Below the pieces are notes generated by a model. That model saw only the letters and a program-made list of their open reading frames with translations. It had not been told where the DNA came from and searched no databases. Positions 39,425 through 52,949 of a stretch of 64,000 nt of DNA are shown piece after piece. Source of the DNA: Candidatus Kinetoplastibacterium oncopeltii TCC290E. GTDB taxonomy: Bacteria; Pseudomonadota; Gammaproteobacteria; Burkholderiales; Burkholderiaceae_B. The stretch is taken from assembly GCF_000340865.1 (NCBI RefSeq), contig NC_020299.1:434001-498000 (forward strand), given 5' to 3'. How positions within the stretch are numbered: position 1 is the stretch's first letter; each line of letters begins with the position of its first letter. Position numbers and translations under genes: made by a program.

Positions 39425-40852
39425 TCAAAAATTTAAAGAACGCTTATCAACTGCTAAGGCTGCTTCTTTTAAAGACTCTGAAAGCGTTGGATGAGCATGA
39501 CAAATTCTTGCTATATCCTCAGAAGAACCTCTGAATTCCATTATTGTTACTGCCTCAGATATAAGCTCAGAAGCCATAGGACCTATTATATGAACTCCTA
39601 AAACTTCATCAGTGCTAGTATCAGCAATAACCTTAACAAAACCTGTAGTATCTCCCAAAGCTCTTGCTCTTCCATTAGCTAGAAATGGAAATGTACCTAC
39701 TCTGAAATCACGACCATCTTGCTTAAGCTGCTGTTCATTTTTACCAACCCATGCAATCTCAGGCGACGTATATATGACAGAAGGTATAGTATCAAAATTT
39801 ACATGTCCATGTTGGCCAGCTATTCTTTCAGCAACGGCAACACCTTCTTCTTCAGCTTTATGTGCAAGCATAGGACCTCTTACTACATCACCTATAGCCC
39901 AGACATTAGGAAGATTGGTCCTACAATCAGCATCTACACTGATAAAACCTTTATCATCAACTTTTAATCCAACTAAAGAAGAATTAAGCTTATCAGTATA
40001 AGGTACGCGACCAATAGAAACTATAAGTTTATCTACAGTTAATTCTTTATGTTCATCTTTGTTATCTTTATAACTGATAGTTATATAATCATCAATAACC
40101 TTAATGCTATCTATATTAACACCAACTTGGATATCTAATCCTTGCTTCGTAAAAATCTTCATAGCTTCTTTAGCTATTTGAGAATCAGCAGACATTAAAA
40201 AATTAGGCATAGCTTCTAGTACGGTAACACTGGAACCCAATCTGCGCCAGACACTACCCATTTCTAATCCTATAACCCCACCACCTATGACTCCTAATTT
40301 CTTAGGAACATGGTTTATCCTTAAAGCACCGTCGTTTGATAAAACTAATTTTTCATCAAAAGGCAAACCTGGAAATTCTCTGGCTGAAGAACCAGTAGCT
40401 ATTACTACATGTTTAGCAATAATATTTGCATTAGCAGAGTCATTAATTTTTATACACCAACCACCCTCTGTTTGGCCAGAAAAAGATCCGAATCCATGAA
40501 AGAAAGTAATATTATTTTTCTTAAATAAATAAAGAATACCTTCATTATTTTGCTTAACTACAGTTTCTTTTCGAGATATTAATTTGCTAAGATTTAAAGA
40601 CAAATTGCCAACATCAATGCCATGATCTTTAAAATGTTTACTAGCTTGTTCAAAATGTTCTGATGATTGCAACAAAGCTTTTGAAGGAATACACCCAACA
40701 TTTGTACAAGTCCCACCGGGAGCTGCTTCACCTAAATTATTACTCCAAGCATCTATACATGCCACTGACATACCTAATTGAGAAGCCCTAATAGCTGCAA
40801 TATAACCAGCAGGACCGGCACCTATGACTACCATATCAAATTGTTTAGACAT
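39425..40852 (-). CDS. lpdA: Dihydrolipoyl dehydrogenase (E3)
   Basis: A 475-residue FAD flavoprotein that reoxidises lipoyl groups of 2-oxoacid dehydrogenase complexes. It has the FAD motif VIGAGPAGYIAAIRA, the redox-active disulphide GGTCTNVGCIPSKALLQSSE, the NAD motif KLGVIGGGVIGLEMGSVWRRLG, and the active-site His/Glu in HAHPTLSESLKEA. It lies downstream of odhB across a 143-bp gap containing a terminator-like hairpin, so it may be only partly co-transcribed with odhAB. Confidence 0.97.
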   Translation of the reverse strand: MSKQFDMVVIGAGPAGYIAAIRASQLGMSVACIDAWSNNLGEAAPGGTCTNVGCIPSKALLQSSEHFEQASKHFKDHGIDVGNLSLNLSKLISRKETVVKQNNEGILYLFKKNNITFFHGFGSFSGQTEGGWCIKINDSANANIIAKHVVIATGSSAREFPGLPFDEKLVLSNDGALRINHVPKKLGVIGGGVIGLEMGSVWRRLGSSVTVLEAMPNFLMSADSQIAKEAMKIFTKQGLDIQVGVNIDSIKVIDDYITISYKDNKDEHKELTVDKLIVSIGRVPYTDKLNSSLVGLKVDDKGFISVDADCRTNLPNVWAIGDVVRGPMLAHKAEEEGVAVAERIAGQHGHVNFDTIPSVIYTSPEIAWVGKNEQQLKQDGRDFRVGTFPFLANGRARALGDTTGFVKVIADTSTDEVLGVHIIGPMASELISEAVTIMEFRGSSEDIARICHAHPTLSESLKEAALAVDKRSLNF

Positions 40853-40935
40853 AATTCACATATAAAAAATAATATTAAATATTAATTTTCGATATCAAAA
40901 CTTGATTCGAAATAAAAGCTTATTAAATTAAATAA

Positions 40936-40975
40936 AAACACGAAGATCAGTCATTGTAAAGTATAATGACTGATC
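40936..40975 (-). terminator. Hairpin between odhB and lpdA (attenuator or terminator)
   Basis: A perfect 11-bp stem GATCAGTCATT / AATGACTGATC (40945-40955 and 40965-40975) with a 9-base loop. On the reverse strand it is followed, after TTCGTG, by TTTTTATTT. It lies 20 bases beyond the odhB stop, so it may partly end the odhA-odhB transcript before lpdA. Confidence 0.6.
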
Positions 40976-40995
40976 GAGTTATTTATTAATAACTA

Positions 40996-42195
40996 TTATA
41001 AATCTAATAAAAGACGTTGAGGATCTTCTAAAGCATCTTTAATAGCTACTAATCCTAAAACAGCTTCCCTTCCATCTATTATTCTATGGTCATAAGACAA
41101 AGCCAAATAATTTATTGGACGAATAACAATTTGACCATTTTCTACTACTGCACGTTCTTTAGTAGCATGTACACCTAAGATAGCAGATTGTGGAGGGTTT
41201 ATTATAGGAGTAGATAGCATAGATCCAAACACTCCACCATTTGATATAGAGAAAGTACCACCCATCATTTCTTCTATGCCAAGTTTACCATCAGCTGCTC
41301 TTTTGCCGAAATCAACAATAGATTTTTCTATATCAGCAATAGATAATTGATCTGCATTACGAAGTATAGGAACTACAAGTCCTCTAGGACTGCCTACGGC
41401 TATACCTATATCAAAATAACCATGATATATTATATCTTTACCATCGATAGAAGCATTTATTAAAGGATACTTCTTTAATGCGGAAACAGCAGCTTTAACG
41501 AAGAAAGACATAAATCCAAGCTTAACACCGTGTTCTTTCTCAAACTTATCTTTATATTGCTTTCTAATATCTATAACAGCTTGCATATTGACTTCATTAA
41601 ATGTAGTCAGAATAGCATTTTCTTGTTGAGACTGTATTAAGCGTTCAGCAATACGAGCACGTAATCTGCTCATAGGTACACGTTGCTCAGGACGTCCATC
41701 TAATGATAGTGATGATGGTGTAAATTCCTCTGACTTTACTTGTACCTTCTGATCAGATGATAAAGCATCAGATTTTGTTATACGACCATCACGTCCAGTT
41801 CCCTTTACTAAAGAAGGCTCTAAACCTTTCTCTGATAAAATCTTTGAAGCAGCTGGAGATGCAACACCTTTTAAATCTTTATTTTGATTCTTTTCAACAC
41901 TGTCAATATTTTTAGCCTGGTTATTTAGTTTTAAATCGTTAGCAGATGGTTTTGCATCGGTGTCTATCTTTGCGATCAATTCGCCAGAAACAACTGTGCT
42001 ATTATCACCCATAACTATCTCTACTAAAACACCTGATGAAGGAGCTGGGACTTCTAGAATAACTTTATCTGTTTCAATTTCAATTAAAATATCACCAGAT
42101 TCTACAAAAGCACCAACTGACTTTTTCCAGGACAACATCGTCGCTTCTGAGACAGACTCAGACAACTGCGGCACAACTACTTCTTGAATAGCCAT
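40996..42195 (-). CDS. odhB: 2-oxoglutarate dehydrogenase E2 (dihydrolipoyl succinyltransferase)
   Basis: A 399-residue E2 of the TCA-cycle 2-oxoglutarate dehydrogenase complex. It has one lipoyl domain at residues 1-75 with the lipoyl Lys in [19 protein letters not shown] linker and the E3/E1-binding domain follow ([34 protein letters not shown]). The catalytic acyltransferase domain comes last, with [16 protein letters not shown]. All parts look intact. It lies 45 bases downstream of odhA. Confidence 0.97.
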   Translation of the reverse strand: MAIQEVVVPQLSESVSEATMLSWKKSVGAFVESGDILIEIETDKVILEVPAPSSGVLVEIVMGDNSTVVSGELIAKIDTDAKPSANDLKLNNQAKNIDSVEKNQNKDLKGVASPAASKILSEKGLEPSLVKGTGRDGRITKSDALSSDQKVQVKSEEFTPSSLSLDGRPEQRVPMSRLRARIAERLIQSQQENAILTTFNEVNMQAVIDIRKQYKDKFEKEHGVKLGFMSFFVKAAVSALKKYPLINASIDGKDIIYHGYFDIGIAVGSPRGLVVPILRNADQLSIADIEKSIVDFGKRAADGKLGIEEMMGGTFSISNGGVFGSMLSTPIINPPQSAILGVHATKERAVVENGQIVIRPINYLALSYDHRIIDGREAVLGLVAIKDALEDPQRLLLDL

Positions 42196-42240
42196 AATGA
42201 TAAATTCCGTAATTTAATAAATATCTATAAAATAATCTGT

Positions 42241-45108
42241 CTACTTAACCAACATAATCTTAAATTTTTGAGCAAAAGCTTGTTCTATTAAAGCTTTTTG
42301 TTGCTCTTGGTGTTTTGCCATATAACCAACAGCAGGAGAAGCAGAAGCATTACGTCCGGCATAGCCCAATTTTTGGCCAGATGACATATTCTCATATAAA
42401 TGATGTTGAATATATGACCAAGGACCTTGATTTTGTGGCTCGTCCTGAACCCATATGACTTCTGTTGCATTTGGATATTTTTGCAACTCAGACTCAAATG
42501 ATTTATGAGCAAAAGGATACAACTGTTCAATACGGATAATTGCAACATTATTAATTGAACGATCACGGCGCGCATGTAATAAGTCGTAATAAACTTTACC
42601 TGAACAGGCTAAGATTCGTTTAACCGATTTTGCATTTATCGATTCATTTGTTTCTCCAATAACCATTTTAAACACACCATCAGCAAAATCAGATAATGGA
42701 GAAGCTGCATCTTTATTACGCAACAAAGACTTTGGTGTAAATATGATTAATGGCTTGCGAAACTGTCTTATCATCTGACGACGCAATACATGGAATATTT
42801 GGGAACCAGTAGTTGGTTGTATAACCTGTATGTTATTATCAGCACATAACTGCAGAAATCTTTCAATTCTACCAGAAGAATGTTCAGGACCTTGTCCTTC
42901 ATATCCATGAGGCAACATCATTGCTAATCCTGATTGACGACCCCATTTGGCTTCACCAGAACTTATAAACTGATCTATTACTACTTGTGCTCCATTAGCG
43001 AAATCACCGAACTGAGCTTCCCATATTGTCAAGGTATTTGGCTCTGAAGAAGAAAACCCATATTCAAATCCTAAAACAGCTTCTTCGGATAATACAGAAT
43101 CTATTACCGTAAATTTTGCCTGCGTATCCGATACATTCTGTAATGGAATGTATGTACCATCATCCCAACGCTCTCTCTTTTGATCATGTAATACAGCGTG
43201 TCTATGAGTAAATGTACCACGACCAGAATCTTGTCCGGTTATACGTATAGAGTAACCAGAAGCTAACAAAGTAGCATAAGCTAAATGCTCTCCCATACCA
43301 AAATCTGAATTTAAATCACCATTGGCCATATTTCTTCTATCATTTAAGACTTTAGTAACTAAAGGATGTGGATTAAATCCATCTGGGACTTTAGTTATAA
43401 TATCCCCTATGCGTTTTAACTCAGAAATAGGAACCGCTGTATCAGCATAATCAGTCCATTTAGAATTTAGGAAAGGAGCCCAATCTATTGAATATTTACT
43501 TTTATAATCTGTAAGAACAGGCTCTGTGGTTTTGTGACCATCTTCTAATAATTTTCTATACTCTCTTACTAATTCGTCAGGCTCTTCTTCAGTCAATATA
43601 TTCTGTGCTACAAGTTTATCTGCATATAACTTTCTAGTACCTGGATGATTAGTTATACTTTTATACATAAGAGGTTGAGTCAGCGCAGGGGTATCTTGTT
43701 CATTATGACCAAGCTTACGAAAGCATACTATGTCTACAACAACGTCACGACCAAATTTCATTCTATAGTCTAAAGCTAATTTTGTGACAAAAACTACTGC
43801 TTCAGGATCATCTCCATTTACATGAAAAACTGGAGCTTCTATCATTTTTACTACATCTGTACAGTAAATAGTAGAACGTGCATCTCTGGGATCTGAAGTG
43901 GTAAATCCGATTTGATTGTTTATAACAATATGCAATGTGCCACCAGTACCATAACCTCTAGTTTGAGCTAGATTTAAGGTCTCCATCACAACACCTTGAC
44001 CAGCAAAAGCAGAATCACCATGAACAAGAACTGGCAATACTTGTTTACCTTTGCTATCGTGGCGTCTTTCCTGTCTAGCCCTAGTACTACCTTCTACAAC
44101 AGGATTTACTATTTCTAAGTGAGAAGGATTAAAAGCTAACGAAAGATGTACAGGTCCATTGTCTGTTGATAGATCACTAGAAAAACCATTATGATATTTA
44201 ACATCGCCATCGCTTAAAGCTTGAGAATGTTTACCTTCAAACTCTGCAAATAAATCACTTGGAGTCTTACCAAGAATATTTATAAGAACATTCAATCTGC
44301 CTCGATGAGCCATTCCCACTATAATCTCTTGAATGCCCAATAATGATGAATGCATAACAACAGAATCCATGGAAGCTATAAAACTTTCGCCTCCTTCTAA
44401 TGAAAATCTTTTCTGTCCTACATATTTAGTATGTAAAAATCTCTCAAGACCTTCTGCTTCAGTTAATTGTTTTAAGATATGTCTTTTATTATCAGAGCTT
44501 AAAAGATCTTTACCATGGCTTGATTCCATGCGCTCCTGAATCCATCTTTTAGAAGCCGGATCAGAAATATGCATAAATTCTACACCAATAGTTCCACAAT
44601 AAGTATCACGCAAAGCTTTAATAATTTCGCGTAATGTCATCGTGCTTGATGTTGTAAAATAAGTATTACTTGCAGAATAAGTCTGATCTAGATCAGCCTC
44701 TGATAATCCATAAAAAGAAGGATTTAGCTCTGGTATTTCCAGACGTTCTCTTCTCTTTAACGGATCTAGATCAGCCCAATTTGGACCTAAGATTCTATAA
44801 GCAGCTATTATTGATTGTACAAAAACCTGTTTTGATGCAATAGACAAATCAGGTGCAGATTGTGATTTAACAAAAGAGTTTGTCTTTGCTCTTTGAGCAA
44901 AAGACTCAACTATTGGAGCATGAGCCTGATCTCTAGTGTTGTCACTACCATCTACTGCTGGGGAGTGTTGTAATTTATCAAAATACTGACGCCAGTTATC
45001 ATCTACAGATCCTGGGTTGTCAAGATAAGCCTCATAGAGCTCCTCTATATACGGCGCATTTCCGCCAGATAAATAAGATGTTGATAGTGATTCTTTATTC
45101 GAAGACAT
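42241..45108 (-). CDS. odhA: 2-oxoglutarate dehydrogenase E1
   Basis: A 955-residue thiamine-diphosphate E1 subunit. Early YLSGGNAPYIEELYEAYLDNP is the family N-terminus. Further motifs are the TPP-binding GDSAFAGQGVVMETLNLAQTRGYGTGGTLHIVINNQIGFTT, then RGTFTHRHAVLHDQ and GYEGQGPEHSSGRIERFLQLCADNNIQV. The ATG at 45108 was chosen because AAAGGTG lies 9 bases upstream; an in-frame ATG at 45132 would place this signal inside the coding region. The upstream leader is unusually GC-rich and structured. The odhA-odhB order with lpdA is conserved in beta-proteobacteria. Confidence 0.96.
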   Translation of the reverse strand: MSSNKESLSTSYLSGGNAPYIEELYEAYLDNPGSVDDNWRQYFDKLQHSPAVDGSDNTRDQAHAPIVESFAQRAKTNSFVKSQSAPDLSIASKQVFVQSIIAAYRILGPNWADLDPLKRRERLEIPELNPSFYGLSEADLDQTYSASNTYFTTSSTMTLREIIKALRDTYCGTIGVEFMHISDPASKRWIQERMESSHGKDLLSSDNKRHILKQLTEAEGLERFLHTKYVGQKRFSLEGGESFIASMDSVVMHSSLLGIQEIIVGMAHRGRLNVLINILGKTPSDLFAEFEGKHSQALSDGDVKYHNGFSSDLSTDNGPVHLSLAFNPSHLEIVNPVVEGSTRARQERRHDSKGKQVLPVLVHGDSAFAGQGVVMETLNLAQTRGYGTGGTLHIVINNQIGFTTSDPRDARSTIYCTDVVKMIEAPVFHVNGDDPEAVVFVTKLALDYRMKFGRDVVVDIVCFRKLGHNEQDTPALTQPLMYKSITNHPGTRKLYADKLVAQNILTEEEPDELVREYRKLLEDGHKTTEPVLTDYKSKYSIDWAPFLNSKWTDYADTAVPISELKRIGDIITKVPDGFNPHPLVTKVLNDRRNMANGDLNSDFGMGEHLAYATLLASGYSIRITGQDSGRGTFTHRHAVLHDQKRERWDDGTYIPLQNVSDTQAKFTVIDSVLSEEAVLGFEYGFSSSEPNTLTIWEAQFGDFANGAQVVIDQFISSGEAKWGRQSGLAMMLPHGYEGQGPEHSSGRIERFLQLCADNNIQVIQPTTGSQIFHVLRRQMIRQFRKPLIIFTPKSLLRNKDAASPLSDFADGVFKMVIGETNESINAKSVKRILACSGKVYYDLLHARRDRSINNVAIIRIEQLYPFAHKSFESELQKYPNATEVIWVQDEPQNQGPWSYIQHHLYENMSSGQKLGYAGRNASASPAVGYMAKHQEQQKALIEQAFAQKFKIMLVK

Positions 45109-45117
45109 AATTCGCTT

Positions 45118-45215
45118 CACCTTTTCGAGCATTTCGCCGACACGATGCAGGGGATAAAACCTTCCGCGACACGGACTTCCCGTTCAGCGGATAGCAATGG
45201 GCAGAAGGCACGTGC
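45118..45215 (-). promoter_or_regulatory. Structured 5' leader of odhA, candidate sucA RNA motif
   Basis: A leader of about 100 bases that is clearly GC-richer than its surroundings. On the reverse strand CCTTC pairs with GAAGG around an inner TCCGC / GCGGA stem, which encloses ACGG / CCGT. A later GCAT...ATGC hairpin precedes the Shine-Dalgarno AAAGGTG, which forms the end of the element. Weinberg et al. described a 'sucA RNA motif' upstream of sucA in Burkholderiales that includes part of the ribosome-binding site; place and phylogeny fit. The consensus was not compared base by base. Confidence 0.6.
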
Positions 45216-45751
45216 AAAAAACTTAAAATATAAGCCATATTGGCCCTTAATACATATTGTATTACAACTCTCCAAAATTAAAAGTATCTTGCCATAATAC
45301 AACACTATTGTAGATATATAAAATAATACCTATACACAACATTTTTTTATAATGATAAAAGTTTAAATTGCAATAAGTTACCATTTAACAGTTGAAAAAT
45401 ACTAAAATAAATACAGTGTAAACTTCACTCAATATTTCAATAAACAATTAATATTATATGTAATAAGTAGCTAGCAATAGAAAAACAATAAAGACTTTAT
45501 TAGAATTCAGATTCTTATTTGATATCAATCACAACAATTTTTGTTAATTGACTTTATTACAAAAAAAACAAAGAATGTTGAATATTTAGTACATAAATAT
45601 GAATTAATTTTAAATTTTGTGGTAGTGTACCTCAACTGTGAATATTACTTTGAGTATATAAAAATAAAGTGAAAATCACAAAAACTCAAATGATCCACTA
45701 ACATAGTGGAAGAATATTCTTTGCTATAACATTTCCAATTAATATAAAACC
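45216..45751. other. Divergent intergenic region odhA / maeB
   Basis: About 535 AT-rich bases with no supportable gene. It should contain the promoters of odhA (reverse) and maeB (forward). A GCCA-TAT-TGGC inverted repeat lies at 45234-45244, just upstream of the odhA leader. No convincing -35/-10 pair or gene remnant was found in the rest. Confidence 0.4.
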
Positions 45752-48025
45752 ATGGATGATACTTTAAATCAACGCGCATTAGACTACCATGAATTCCCTA
45801 CTCCAGGAAAAATATCTGTTACTCCAACAAAACCATTAAATAATCAAGATGACCTTTCTTTGGCTTACTCACCTGGAGTAGCTGCTGCTTGTATGGCAAT
45901 AGTTCATGAAGGTGATTCTGCTGCTTCTAAATACACTTCAAGGTCTAATCTAGTAGCTGTTATAACAAACGGGACTGCAGTGCTTGGATTGGGCAATATA
46001 GGACCTTTAGCATCTAAACCAGTAATGGAGGGTAAAGGTTGCTTATTGAAAAAATTTGCTGGTGTTGATGTATTTGATATAGAACTTGCTGAGAATGATC
46101 CTGATAAAATAATAGATATAATAGCTGCATTAGAGCCAACTATAGGTGGAGTAAATTTAGAAGACATAAAGGCACCTGAATGTTTTTATATAGAAAAAAA
46201 GCTACGAGAAAGGATGAAGATACCGGTTTTTCATGATGATCAACACGGTACAGCTATAATATCATCAGCTGCTATTCTTAATGGTCTTGAAGTAGTAAAA
46301 AAAGATATAAGCAAAGTAAAATTAGCGTGCTCTGGAGCTGGTGCAGCCGCTATTGCTTGTTTAGACTTATTAGTTAAATTGGGAGTTAAAGTAGAAAATA
46401 TATTTGTTGTTGATTCACGGGGAGTTATATGGGAAGGACGTGATGAAAACATGGAAACAAATAAACGTCGATATGCACAAAAGACTAATTCAAGGACTCT
46501 ATCTGATGTAGTAAAGGATGCTGATGTTTTCTTAGGATGCTCTGCTGCTAAGGTTTTGACCCCAGAAATGGTAAAAACTATGGCTCCAAATCCTCTAATT
46601 TTAGCATTAGCTAATCCAGAACCTGAAATATTACCATCATTAGCTAAATCTGTAAGACCTGATTGTATAATTGCAACTGGCCGCTCAGATTTTCCAAATC
46701 AAGTTAACAATGTATTATGCTTTCCATTCATATTCCGTGGAGCATTAGATTGTGGTGCTACATCCATTACAGAAGAAATGAAACTTGCTTGTGTTACTGC
46801 TATTGCTGATCTTGCAAAAATAGAACAAAATGATGAAGTTTCATCAGCTTATGCAGGAGAAGATCTAAGCTTTGGGCCAAATTATATTATACCAAAACCT
46901 TTTGATAGAAGACTAATATCTCATGTTGCACCAGCTGTAGCTAGCGCAGCACAAAAATCTGGTGTAGCCACAAGACCTATTAAAAACCTAGAAGCTTATA
47001 GACAAAAATTGAATTCATATGTTTATCATTCAGGTCAACTTATGGATCCTTTATTTGTTCAAGCAAAACAGGAACCTAAAAGAGTAATATACACAGATGG
47101 AGAGGAAGAGATAGTTTTAAGAGCAATACAGACTGTTGTTGATGAAAAACTAGCATACCCAATACTGATAGGTCGTAATTCTGTAGTACAAGAACATATA
47201 AAAAAAGCTGGTCTAAGAATTCAAATAGGAAAAGATATTCAACTAATTGACCCGGAAGATGAGAATCTTTTAGATAAGAATTGGAAACATTATTATAAAT
47301 TAAAATGCAGAGATGGAGTAACACCAAAAATTGCAAAATCCATGCTTAGAAAGCACAACACTCTAATAGGTTCAATGCTCCTACAAAGAGGAGAAGCAGA
47401 TGCACTTATTTGTGGTATTACTAGTAAATATGATAATCAGCTTAAATATATTAGTGAAGTTATAGGAAAGAAAGAAAATCAAACATTCGCTGCTCTAAAT
47501 GTTTTAATGCTTCCTGAGCAAACTTTGTTTATTGCTGATACTCATGTTAATGAGAATCCTAATGCTCAAGAAATCGCAAATATAACCATTCAATCAGCTA
47601 ATGAAATGTTGAGGTTTGGATTTGTGCCAAAAATAGCATTGCTCTCTCATTCTGATTTTGGTAGCAGAATTACTGAGTCCTCAAAAAAAATGTCGGAAGC
47701 TGTAAAAATAATAAAAAGAATTGCACCAGATCTTGAAGTGGATGGCGAGATGCATGCAGATTCTGCTCTGTCAAATAAAATCAGAAAAGCTTCTTACCCT
47801 GATAGTAGCCTTAAAGATACGGCTAATTTGTTGATTATGCCTAATCTTGATTCTGGTAATATTGCATACAATCTTCTAAAGATGATAGGAAGCAAAGGTA
47901 TAGCTATGGGGCCAATACTTCTTGGATCTAATAAACCTGTACATATATTGACAAACAGTACTACGGTAAGAAGGATAGTAAATATGACTGCTCTAGCAGT
48001 AGTAGATGCTCAACAAGAGAATTAG
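45752..48025 (+). CDS. maeB: NADP-dependent malic enzyme with phosphotransacetylase-like domain
   Basis: A 757-residue protein converting malate to pyruvate with NADPH. Residues 1-430 are malic enzyme ([57 protein letters not shown], the Rossmann part [17 protein letters not shown], and [20 protein letters not shown]). Residues ~430-757 are a phosphotransacetylase-like domain ([39 protein letters not shown]), usually regulatory in MaeB. Both parts are complete. It supplies pyruvate and NADPH, linking to acs and the TCA enzymes here. Confidence 0.95.
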   Translation: MDDTLNQRALDYHEFPTPGKISVTPTKPLNNQDDLSLAYSPGVAAACMAIVHEGDSAASKYTSRSNLVAVITNGTAVLGLGNIGPLASKPVMEGKGCLLKKFAGVDVFDIELAENDPDKIIDIIAALEPTIGGVNLEDIKAPECFYIEKKLRERMKIPVFHDDQHGTAIISSAAILNGLEVVKKDISKVKLACSGAGAAAIACLDLLVKLGVKVENIFVVDSRGVIWEGRDENMETNKRRYAQKTNSRTLSDVVKDADVFLGCSAAKVLTPEMVKTMAPNPLILALANPEPEILPSLAKSVRPDCIIATGRSDFPNQVNNVLCFPFIFRGALDCGATSITEEMKLACVTAIADLAKIEQNDEVSSAYAGEDLSFGPNYIIPKPFDRRLISHVAPAVASAAQKSGVATRPIKNLEAYRQKLNSYVYHSGQLMDPLFVQAKQEPKRVIYTDGEEEIVLRAIQTVVDEKLAYPILIGRNSVVQEHIKKAGLRIQIGKDIQLIDPEDENLLDKNWKHYYKLKCRDGVTPKIAKSMLRKHNTLIGSMLLQRGEADALICGITSKYDNQLKYISEVIGKKENQTFAALNVLMLPEQTLFIADTHVNENPNAQEIANITIQSANEMLRFGFVPKIALLSHSDFGSRITESSKKMSEAVKIIKRIAPDLEVDGEMHADSALSNKIRKASYPDSSLKDTANLLIMPNLDSGNIAYNLLKMIGSKGIAMGPILLGSNKPVHILTNSTTVRRIVNMTALAVVDAQQEN

Positions 48026-48050
48026 GTTTTCTAATTAAGAGAATATAGCG

Positions 48051-48100
48051 TATAGCGCTAGGAAAAATTATAAGAAATCATAATTTAACCTAGCGCTATA
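48051..48100 (+). terminator. Large hairpin downstream of maeB
   Basis: A perfect 12-bp stem TATAGCGCTAGG / CCTAGCGCTATA (48051-48062 and 48089-48100). Its 26-base loop itself pairs (AAATTAT / ATAATTT). It begins 25 bases after the maeB stop. No T-run follows on the forward strand, so it may be an mRNA 3'-protecting structure rather than a standard intrinsic terminator. Confidence 0.5.
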
Positions 48101-48209
48101 TTCTGTAAAAAAACGGAAATCTTCTTAACAGCTATAAAACAAGTTATCTAAACTATTAATATGTATTACGATTAATAAATGATTGTTAATTACCGAATGA
48201 CTAATTTAA

Positions 48210-49406
48210 ATGAAAAATAATAGCAGAAATATTAAAATTAATAAAAATGAAATGTTTAATGTTTTTATTCCTTGTCCAAAAGGATTAGAGTTGAAACTAG
48301 GTGAAGAACTAAAGTCATTTGACATAGAAGTTATTCAAAATAATAAATCTGGCTGTTATGTTAAAGCATCTTGGAAAGATATAGAGTCTATAAATCTAAA
48401 ATCTAGACTTGCTAATAGAGTGCTTCTGCAAGTAGCACATTCATCATTTATAAATAATGAAAAAGAAATTCTGGAAATATCGCATAATGTAGAATGGGAA
48501 AAATGGTTTAGACCAGAATACTCAATAAGGGTTGATACTTCTTCGATAAATAGTAATTTTAATAGTCAATCGTATTGCAATTTATTAGTTAAAGATGGTG
48601 TTTGTGACAGATTTAGGAAAATTTTTTCTAAAAGACCTGATATCAATACCGTAAATCCTGATATAAGGATACATTTATTTATTGAGAAAAATTCTGTGAC
48701 TATTTACCTGGATACTTCTGGAGAATCTCTATTTAAAAGAGGATGGAGATTAAAAAAAGGAGAAACTCCATTAAAGGAAAATCTAGCATCAGGCGTAATA
48801 GCTTTATCTGAGTGGAATCCTAAGAATTCCTTACTAGATCCATTTTGTGGAAGTGGCACTCTACTCATAGAAGCAGCATCAATAGCATCAAATACTCCAC
48901 CTGGAATTCTAAGATCATTTGGGTTTGAGAAAATTAATCTTCATGATAAAAACCAGTGGAGTGAACTACGAAAAGAATCAATCTCTAATATCAAAAAAAA
49001 TATAGAAACAGAAATAATAGGATTTGATATAGATAAAGAAGCTATAGAAGCATCTATTAATAATTTAAAGACATCTGGATTACATGTCAGTAATATGAGA
49101 TTTATTAAAAAAGATTCAAGTTACATGGAAAAATTAAATATTACAAATGGATATATTATTACAAACCCTCCATATGGTGAAAGGATAAAAAATGATAATG
49201 ATATTGAATTATGGCAAAATTTTTCAAGACAATTAAAACAATATTTTTTTGATTGGAAAGTTAATATCATATCTAGTGATTTAGACTTGCCTAAAAAGTT
49301 AAGGCTAAAACCAAAAAGAAAAATACCATTGTTTAATGGAAAACTAGACTGTCGGCTGTTTCAATTTGAAATTGTAGAAAAAAGCTATAGAAAAGAAAAG
49401 CTATAG
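48210..49406 (+). CDS. THUMP-domain class I SAM-dependent RNA methyltransferase (RlmL-like)
   Basis: A 398-residue protein of the COG0116 family. It has an N-terminal ferredoxin-like/THUMP RNA-binding part (residues ~15-165). A methyltransferase domain follows, with LLDPFCGSGTLLIEAASIASNTPPG as SAM site, IIGFDIDKEAIEASINNLK, and the catalytic NPPYGERI. It corresponds to the N-terminal half of E. coli RlmL, which makes m2G2445 in 23S rRNA; the exact target is inferred. Its stop codon lies within a bidirectional terminator shared with eno. Confidence 0.88.
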   Translation: MKNNSRNIKINKNEMFNVFIPCPKGLELKLGEELKSFDIEVIQNNKSGCYVKASWKDIESINLKSRLANRVLLQVAHSSFINNEKEILEISHNVEWEKWFRPEYSIRVDTSSINSNFNSQSYCNLLVKDGVCDRFRKIFSKRPDINTVNPDIRIHLFIEKNSVTIYLDTSGESLFKRGWRLKKGETPLKENLASGVIALSEWNPKNSLLDPFCGSGTLLIEAASIASNTPPGILRSFGFEKINLHDKNQWSELRKESISNIKKNIETEIIGFDIDKEAIEASINNLKTSGLHVSNMRFIKKDSSYMEKLNITNGYIITNPPYGERIKNDNDIELWQNFSRQLKQYFFDWKVNIISSDLDLPKKLRLKPKRKIPLFNGKLDCRLFQFEIVEKSYRKEKL

Positions 49407-49411
49407 CTTTT
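49380..49411. terminator. Bidirectional intrinsic terminator between the methyltransferase gene and eno
   Basis: An 11-bp stem AAAAGCTATAG / CTATAGCTTTT (49380-49390 and 49401-49411) with a 10-base loop. Forward, it is followed by GTTGATTTTTT; in reverse the right arm runs into TTTTTTC. It overlaps the stop codon of the forward gene (49404-49406) and lies 28 bases after the eno stop. Confidence 0.75.
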
Positions 49412-49439
49412 GTTGATTTTTTATATAATTTTATATAAC

Positions 49440-50732
<1,293 letters not shown>

Positions 50733-50852
50733 TTATCCCAAAACAATAAAAAGATATAAAATTACTTCATCAGTAAAAATACGAAAATATACAGAACAAA
50801 CATCATAGTATTCAATAATAAATACTTATATTATTTTTCAGGTTCAATATGC

Positions 50853-50936
50853 TCATTTTTTAACAAAATTATCTATTTCTAACAAAGATTTTGATAATGA
50901 CTTTACGTCAATTAATTTAATAGAATTAAACAAATA
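50853..50936 (-). pseudogene. kdsA: Probable 3' remnant of kdsA
   Basis: Directly after the pyrG stop, in the same frame, 27 codons run open to a TGA at 50853-50855. They end KLIDVKSLSKSLLEIDNFVK plus Lys. This aligns without gaps, from memory, to the C-terminus of KDO-8-phosphate synthase (E. coli LKLDQLEPFLVQMKALDDLVK). In Bordetella and Neisseria-type genomes the order is pyrG-kdsA-eno, so a deletion that removed all but the last kdsA codons would give exactly this arrangement. It is too short for function and its start is gone. Confidence 0.5.

Positions 50937-52949
<2,013 letters not shown>

Noticed and set aside
45117..45305. 62-codon reverse frame covering the odhA leader
   Set aside because: Overlaps the structured leader and the ribosome-binding site of odhA and shows no protein features; the region is better explained as RNA structure.
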